From Gammaproteobacteria bacterium (GTDB taxonomy: Bacteria > Pseudomonadota > Gammaproteobacteria > Pseudomonadales > JAUIET01), in the NCBI GenBank assembly GCA_030431775.1, contig JAUIHW010000005.1:121952-185951 (forward strand): a DNA stretch of 64,000 nt. The letters run 5' to 3'. Under the pieces are notes generated by a model. The model saw only the letters and a list, made by a program, of their open reading frames with translations, searched no databases and was not told where the DNA came from. A program made the position numbers and the translations under genes. This document shows positions 58,870 to 64,000 of this stretch, one piece after another; position 1 is the stretch's first letter, and each line of letters opens with the position of its first letter.

Positions 58870-59907
58870 ATGAGTAGCGAAAGCGGTTCGACTTCAAGCG
58901 GCAGAGATACCCTGCAGGACTGGCATATTGATGCCGACGCGTTGCAGCGCCACTATGCCTTGAGCGGAATTCAACCATTGCCTGCGGGCGATGGTCTGCG
59001 CTTTTCACCGACGTTTGGCAATGCCGAGGGCTTCCGCGAAATCATCAACCTGGCCGATGGCTTTCAGGTGGTGATGGGTGATATCACCGTGCACGAGGAT
59101 GTGGCTATTTCCATGAAGTCAGATTCCATCCTGAAAGTGCATTTTCGCCTGCAAGGCGCTGGGGCACTGGGCCTGAAAACTAGCCCGGAAAGTGAAATCG
59201 TGCAACACACGGTCGGAATTTTGCTGCACCCTGAAGGTGTCGACAAGAAAGAGCTGTACATTGCTGGAGAGCATGAACGCTCGGTGACTTTGCTGGTGGC
59301 TGACAGTTTTTTGAACGAGCGATTTGGCTCTCTCAGCAGCAAGCTGCCCAAAGACCTGCAACGTTATCTTTTAGGCAAGAAGGCCATTTTGTACCGCCAC
59401 CATCTGCCACTCAGTGCCGAAATGTCTCTGGCAGCCAATGCCCTGCTGGCCTGTGAAATGGAAGGCGCACTGCTCAAAAGTTACGCTGAGGGCAAGTGCC
59501 TGGAGTTGTTAACCCTGACTGTACTCGCAGTAATCGAGTCTGAGCAAGGCCTGCAACGACCGGAACGTGGCCTGAGCCGCCGCGACATCGACTGCATCAA
59601 TGAGGCAAGGCGAATTCTGGACAGTAATTTCGTCACTCCCCCTACCATTGGTGAGCTCGCCCGCCAGGTGGGTGTTAACGAAGCCAAGCTGATGCACGCC
59701 TTCAAACAGTTGTTCGGGCAGACTGTTTTTGATTACACCCAGGGCCTGCGCATGGACGAGGCCAAACGCCTGCTCGAAACCACCGAGAAAAGCATCACTG
59801 AGATTGCCTTTGATGTGGGCTATGAATATTCAAGTAATTTTACGACGGCCTTCAAACGGCGCTTCTTCATCACCCCCAGTGTTGCCCGCGACGCCTTCCG
59901 CCGCTGA
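58870..59907 (+). CDS. AraC-family transcriptional regulator
   Basis: C-terminal double HTH: PTIGELARQVGVNEAKLMHAFKQLFGQTVFDYTQGLRMDEAKRLLETTEKSITEIAFDVGYEYSSNFTTAFKRRFFITPS. Confidence 0.93.
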   Translation: MSSESGSTSSGRDTLQDWHIDADALQRHYALSGIQPLPAGDGLRFSPTFGNAEGFREIINLADGFQVVMGDITVHEDVAISMKSDSILKVHFRLQGAGALGLKTSPESEIVQHTVGILLHPEGVDKKELYIAGEHERSVTLLVADSFLNERFGSLSSKLPKDLQRYLLGKKAILYRHHLPLSAEMSLAANALLACEMEGALLKSYAEGKCLELLTLTVLAVIESEQGLQRPERGLSRRDIDCINEARRILDSNFVTPPTIGELARQVGVNEAKLMHAFKQLFGQTVFDYTQGLRMDEAKRLLETTEKSITEIAFDVGYEYSSNFTTAFKRRFFITPSVARDAFRR

Positions 59908-60015
59908 ACACAGATCGCAAAGCGAATACTAGCAAACTAATAAGCACCTACGTAGAGCTTTACCATAGGCTTTTACACTGCTGATCAAGCGCGATCAATC
60001 AAGGAGTAGGCAATA

Positions 60016-61026
60016 ATGAGCAGCAGTGATATCCCTAAGCTTTTCAATGCCATCGTGGCTGAAGAACACGATGGCAAAGTCCGCGGCCACCTAAAACAGA
60101 TCGGTATCGCTGCACTACCAGATGAAGATATCCTCGTACGAGTTGCTTACTCCACACTCAATTATAAAGACGGGCTTGCAGTAAGCGGCAAAGGAAAAAT
60201 CTGTCGCAAGACACCGCTGATCTGCGGTATTGATCTGGCCGGTACCATAGTCGAATCCCGCAGCCCTGATTTTCAGCCTGGCGAGCAGGTTCTGGTCAAT
60301 GGCTTTGGTTTGTCGGAAACTCATGATGGGGGTTACAGCCAGTACCAGCGCTTGAAGCCGGAGTGGCTGGTGCGCGTGCCAGAACCATTGGCTCTACTCG
60401 ACAGTATGGCAATCGGTACCGCAGGCTATACTGCGATGCTGTGCGTACAGGCCATCACTGATCACGGCATCAGCACCAAGGATGGCCCGGTACTGGTGAC
60501 TGGCGCAGCCGGAGGGGTGGGCTCAGTAGCCATCTTGTTGCTGAGCAAATTGGGCTATTCGGTCACCGCAAGCAGCGGGCGTATCGCCAGCTGTGGAGAC
60601 TATCTGCAATCTCTGGGAGCGCAGGATTTGCTGGCGCGGGACGAACTGGCGCGGGATTGCAAGCCTCTGGAGAGAGAAACCTGGGCAGCAGTAATTGATT
60701 CCGTGGGGGACAAGGTGTTGGCCACGGCTCTGGCACAAACCAAATACGAGGGTTTGGTCGCTGCCTGTGGCCTGGCCGGAGGCATGGCATTGCCGACATC
60801 AGTCGCACCCTTTATTTTGCGTGGCGTTACATTACGCGGTATCGACTCCGTGATGGCTAGTCAGTCAAGACGACAACGCGCCTGGCAGCAGCTGGCTGAG
60901 TTGCTCACCGAAAACGATCTGCGGAGTATGCACGACGTTCAACCGATGTCGAAACTCGAGGAATTGGCCGAGCAAATCGTTGCCGGCGAAATTCGCGGGC
61001 GCGTTGTGGTCAATGTCAACGAATAA
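60016..61026 (+). CDS. Zn-independent MDR oxidoreductase, acrylyl-CoA reductase (AcuI/YhdH)-like
   Basis: YSTLNYKDGLAVSGKGKICRKTPLICGIDLAGTIVES, AIGTAGYTAMLCV, VTGAAGGVGSVAI. Confidence 0.9.
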   Translation: MSSSDIPKLFNAIVAEEHDGKVRGHLKQIGIAALPDEDILVRVAYSTLNYKDGLAVSGKGKICRKTPLICGIDLAGTIVESRSPDFQPGEQVLVNGFGLSETHDGGYSQYQRLKPEWLVRVPEPLALLDSMAIGTAGYTAMLCVQAITDHGISTKDGPVLVTGAAGGVGSVAILLLSKLGYSVTASSGRIASCGDYLQSLGAQDLLARDELARDCKPLERETWAAVIDSVGDKVLATALAQTKYEGLVAACGLAGGMALPTSVAPFILRGVTLRGIDSVMASQSRRQRAWQQLAELLTENDLRSMHDVQPMSKLEELAEQIVAGEIRGRVVVNVNE

Positions 61027-62632
61027 GCCCGGCGCGGCTACTGCGCCTTCTGCTCAGCCTGCCAGCTTGCGCGGTATTGTCAGTGGCGAGCGATTTCTAG
61101 GCCATGATGCGCTATCACGCAATGCTGCCAAGGCCGCATCAGCCCTGCATGATGTCGGTGTGTGGCAGGGAGATACCGTTGCCTTGTTGCTACGAAACGA
61201 CTTTGCCTTTTTCGAAGCCAGCCTGGCGGCATCGCAACTCGGCGCTCTAACGGTTCCTCTAAACTGGCACATGACCGCTGATGAAATTGCCTACGTGCTG
61301 GATGATTGTGAAGCCAAAGTGATCATCGCCCATTCCGACTGTTTGACGGAGGCGGTACTGGCCGTGTGCGAAGGACGTGAAGTTATCGCTGTGGCTACCC
61401 CTCCGGAAATTCAGGCAGCCTACAAGCTGACGAAGGAAAAAGTAAGAATCAACGGCCCCATTCCGGAATGGTACAACTGGATTGCCCAGTTTCCGGAATG
61501 GCAGGAACAAAGCCGGGTGGTGCCATCGCCGATGTTTTACACCTCGGGTACTACCGGCATGCCCAAGGGCGTCAAACGCAAGACAGTCAGCCCTGAGGTG
61601 GCAGCACGGGTCGCAGTCAGAACGGGTGCGGCATTCTTTGGTGCTTCGAGCGACGGTATCAGCTCGATAATGACGGGTCCTTTGTATCATTCTGCTCCGA
61701 ATGCTTATGGCATGAGAGTTATCCGTGAAGGTGGTCTGCTGGTATTGCAGCCGCGTTTTAATGCAGCGGAGCTGCTAACACTGATCGACCGTTATCAGAT
61801 TAGCCACCTGCATATGGTACCAACCATGTTTACCCGCCTGCTCAACCTCCCAGAACAGCAGCGCTTGGCATTCGATGGCAGCAGCCTGCTGCATGTTGCG
61901 CATGGCGCAGCACCGTGCCCTCCAGATGTGAAAGCTGCAATGATCAACTGGTGGGGCAAGGTGATCGTGGAGTATTACGCAATGACCGAGACCGGCATCA
62001 TTGCCACCTGTAACAGTGAGGAGTGGCTCGCTCACAAAGGAACCGTCGGAAGAGCGGCACAGGGCATCAGTATCAGCATTCTTGATCAGGACGGCCAGGA
62101 ATGCGAACCCGGGACGTCCGGAGAGATCTGCATCCAGTCTGAGACAACAGCCTTTGTCAGCTATCATCGCGCCGAAGCGAAAACTGAGCAATTGAGGCGT
62201 GGCAATTATCTCGCGACCGGCGACATCGGCTATTTAGACGAAGATGGTTTTCTGTTCATCAGTGACCGTTTATCCGACATGGTGATTTCTGGCGGCGTCA
62301 ACATCTACCCCGCGGAAATTGAAAAAGTGTTGGTCAACCATCCTGCCGTCAGGGATTGTGCCGTGTTTGGTGTGGAAGACCAGGAGTTTGGTGAGCGCCT
62401 GGTAGCAGCCATTGATGTAGGGTTGGATACCGTAAGCGCCCCATTACCCGATCATGCAGAATTCAATGAGTACCTGCGCAAGCATCTTGCCGCCTACAAA
62501 GTACCGCGAGAATATGTGTTGCAGCGGACATTGCCGCGCGAAGACAGCGGCAAAATCAAGAAGCGTTTGCTGCGCAATGCCTACCTGGCAGGCGAATTAA
62601 CGTGTCTGTCAGCGAGCCAATCCAGCCAATGA
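61013..62632 (+). CDS. AMP-dependent acyl-CoA synthetase/ligase
   Basis: FYTSGTTGMPKGVKRK, YYAMTETGII, NYLATGDIGYLDEDGFLFISDRLSDMVISGGVNIYPAEIE; start set at internal ATG overlapping the upstream gene. Confidence 0.93.
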   Translation: MSTNKPGAATAPSAQPASLRGIVSGERFLGHDALSRNAAKAASALHDVGVWQGDTVALLLRNDFAFFEASLAASQLGALTVPLNWHMTADEIAYVLDDCEAKVIIAHSDCLTEAVLAVCEGREVIAVATPPEIQAAYKLTKEKVRINGPIPEWYNWIAQFPEWQEQSRVVPSPMFYTSGTTGMPKGVKRKTVSPEVAARVAVRTGAAFFGASSDGISSIMTGPLYHSAPNAYGMRVIREGGLLVLQPRFNAAELLTLIDRYQISHLHMVPTMFTRLLNLPEQQRLAFDGSSLLHVAHGAAPCPPDVKAAMINWWGKVIVEYYAMTETGIIATCNSEEWLAHKGTVGRAAQGISISILDQDGQECEPGTSGEICIQSETTAFVSYHRAEAKTEQLRRGNYLATGDIGYLDEDGFLFISDRLSDMVISGGVNIYPAEIEKVLVNHPAVRDCAVFGVEDQEFGERLVAAIDVGLDTVSAPLPDHAEFNEYLRKHLAAYKVPREYVLQRTLPREDSGKIKKRLLRNAYLAGELTCLSASQSSQ

Positions 62633-63825
62633 GTAGAAATTCAAGGGTTGCCATTCTGGCCGCCGGTGCGGTTCCGGTTGGTCGCCTGACTGCCAAAGCT
62701 CCTGAATTGAGCGCCGGTCTGGAGCAGGAGGTGCTGGCCGCTGTGGTCAGGCAGGCTCTGCAGGAAGCAAAACTCAGCGCCATGGATGTTGATACGGCTG
62801 TGTTTACCGCAAACCCACCAACAACCCGACAACTGGGCTTTGCCACCTTCATGGCGGCGCAGATAGGCCTGCAGTGCAAAGGCCAGCTCTGCGAAGTCAG
62901 TCAGATGGGTACCACCGGTGGCAATGCATTTGACATTGCCGCCAGCGACGTACTGCTGGGCCGTGCCCGTGTTGCGCTCGCATTGGGAGTCGTTCGGCAA
63001 AGCGATGGAGACCCGGCCGCTGCCATGGAAAATGGCTTGCGCACCGTCGGCGATGTGGACTTTCAGTCGCCAGTCGGCATTCCGCCTATTGGCTGGTACG
63101 GCTTGGACGCGGCGCGTTACCTGTATGATACCGGAGCAAGCCGCGAGCAATTGGCGCAGGTCGCTGTTAAAAGCCGCCAGTTTTCAGCCCACAATGAACT
63201 CGCGCAATTTCGCAAACCGTTAACGACGGAAGAAGTGTTGGCAGCCCGACCAATTGTCGAGCCGTTGGGATTATTGGATGTTCCTGCCCGTGCCGACGGC
63301 GCAGTTTGCCTGGTACTCTGCGAGGAAAAACTGGCAAAAACATCTGGCAGGCCTTACGTCATTGTCAGTGGTCGCGGCTTCGCTCACGAAGGTTTCCATC
63401 AGATTGGCGATCGCCCTCATGATATTACCGCCTTCCCGGCCGCAACTCTGGCCAGTCAGCACGCTCTTAAGGATGCTGGGCGGCAGCTGGCCGATATCGA
63501 TTTTGCCGAGCTTTACGCACCCTGCACAATTACCGAGATTCTGGTCAGCGAGGCAATAGGCTTTGCAGAACGCGGCAAGGGCATCGAACTACTGCTGGAG
63601 GGAGCTACCGGACCGGGTGGCCGAATTCCGCTGAATACCTCAGGTGGCTGTCTTGCCCGTGGCCATCCACCGCAAATAACCGCCTTGTATGGGCTGCTGG
63701 AAGCTCGGGAGCAACTGCTGCAACAAGCGGGTAAGCGCCAGGTTGCCAATGCCCAGTGCGCCATGCATTGCTGTGAGCTGGGCAACTACAACGCTGCCCT
63801 GGTGCACATCCTGGAGACAGCATGA
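62602..63825 (+). CDS. Thiolase-superfamily protein (SCP2/Ltp2-like, no visible nucleophilic Cys)
   Basis: EVSQMGTTGGNAFDIAASDVLLGRARVALALG, DIDFAELYAPCTITEILVSEAIGF, PLNTSGGCLARGHP; paired with DUF35 ORF. Start could be GTG 62602 or ATG 62629. Confidence 0.85.
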   Translation: MSVSEPIQPMSRNSRVAILAAGAVPVGRLTAKAPELSAGLEQEVLAAVVRQALQEAKLSAMDVDTAVFTANPPTTRQLGFATFMAAQIGLQCKGQLCEVSQMGTTGGNAFDIAASDVLLGRARVALALGVVRQSDGDPAAAMENGLRTVGDVDFQSPVGIPPIGWYGLDAARYLYDTGASREQLAQVAVKSRQFSAHNELAQFRKPLTTEEVLAARPIVEPLGLLDVPARADGAVCLVLCEEKLAKTSGRPYVIVSGRGFAHEGFHQIGDRPHDITAFPAATLASQHALKDAGRQLADIDFAELYAPCTITEILVSEAIGFAERGKGIELLLEGATGPGGRIPLNTSGGCLARGHPPQITALYGLLEAREQLLQQAGKRQVANAQCAMHCCELGNYNAALVHILETA

Positions 63826-64000
63826 ATCTGGCAGCAATAAACGTCAACGGCCCGCGAGCGCTGGAACCGCGAGTCACTCAGTTCAACCTGCCCTTCTGGA
63901 GCGGCCTGGCCGAAGGCGAATTCCGCTGCACGGCCTGTGAGGATTGTGGCCATTTGAGCTTTCCACCGAAGTCGATTTGCCCGCTTTGTCAGAGTAACTC
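63822..64000 (+). CDS. Zn-ribbon/OB-fold DUF35 protein (truncated by window end)
   Basis: Manual translation MNLAAINVNGPRALEPRVTQFNLPFWSGLAEGEFRCTACEDCGHLSFPPKSICPLCQSN; ATGA overlap with thiolase stop. Confidence 0.8.
   Translation, partial: MNLAAINVNGPRALEPRVTQFNLPFWSGLAEGEFRCTACEDCGHLSFPPKSICPLCQSN

Overview
The window is a dense catabolic region of a Gram-negative, probably marine gammaproteobacterium (inferred from gene content only). It has about 54 confident CDSs and no rRNA, tRNA, CRISPR or transposase that I could see. The left half (about 1.1-28.7 kb) holds a Baeyer-Villiger monooxygenase, a Rieske oxygenase, SDRs, several NTF2/SnoaL-like proteins and two quinohaemoproteins with N-terminal haem domains. 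It also holds an acyl-CoA ligase / MaoC / thiolase-DUF35 module, two TonB-dependent receptors (TBDRs) and a TetR regulator. This suggests breakdown of a cyclic, terpenoid- or steroid-like compound. A 15-bp palindrome TTGAATNNN(A/G)TTCAA occurs in three intergenic regions (10700, 21202, 28002) and probably marks the TetR regulon. The middle contains a TBDR - nitrilase - aldoxime dehydratase - AraC operon (33.1-38.5 kb), which I consider the most interesting system here. It also contains two tandem paralogous membrane proteins with internally duplicated domains, a PyrD-PyrK-type fusion, and a second nitrilase operon with its own TBDR and MFS transporter. The right part has GMC oxidoreductase, ALDH, an amidohydrolase coupled to a COG0523 GTPase, and a second ligase/thiolase/DUF35 module. 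Non-coding oddities include a ~530-bp island of nested direct and inverted repeats (28.69-29.22 kb) and a 106-bp inverted-repeat element (15.67-15.78 kb).
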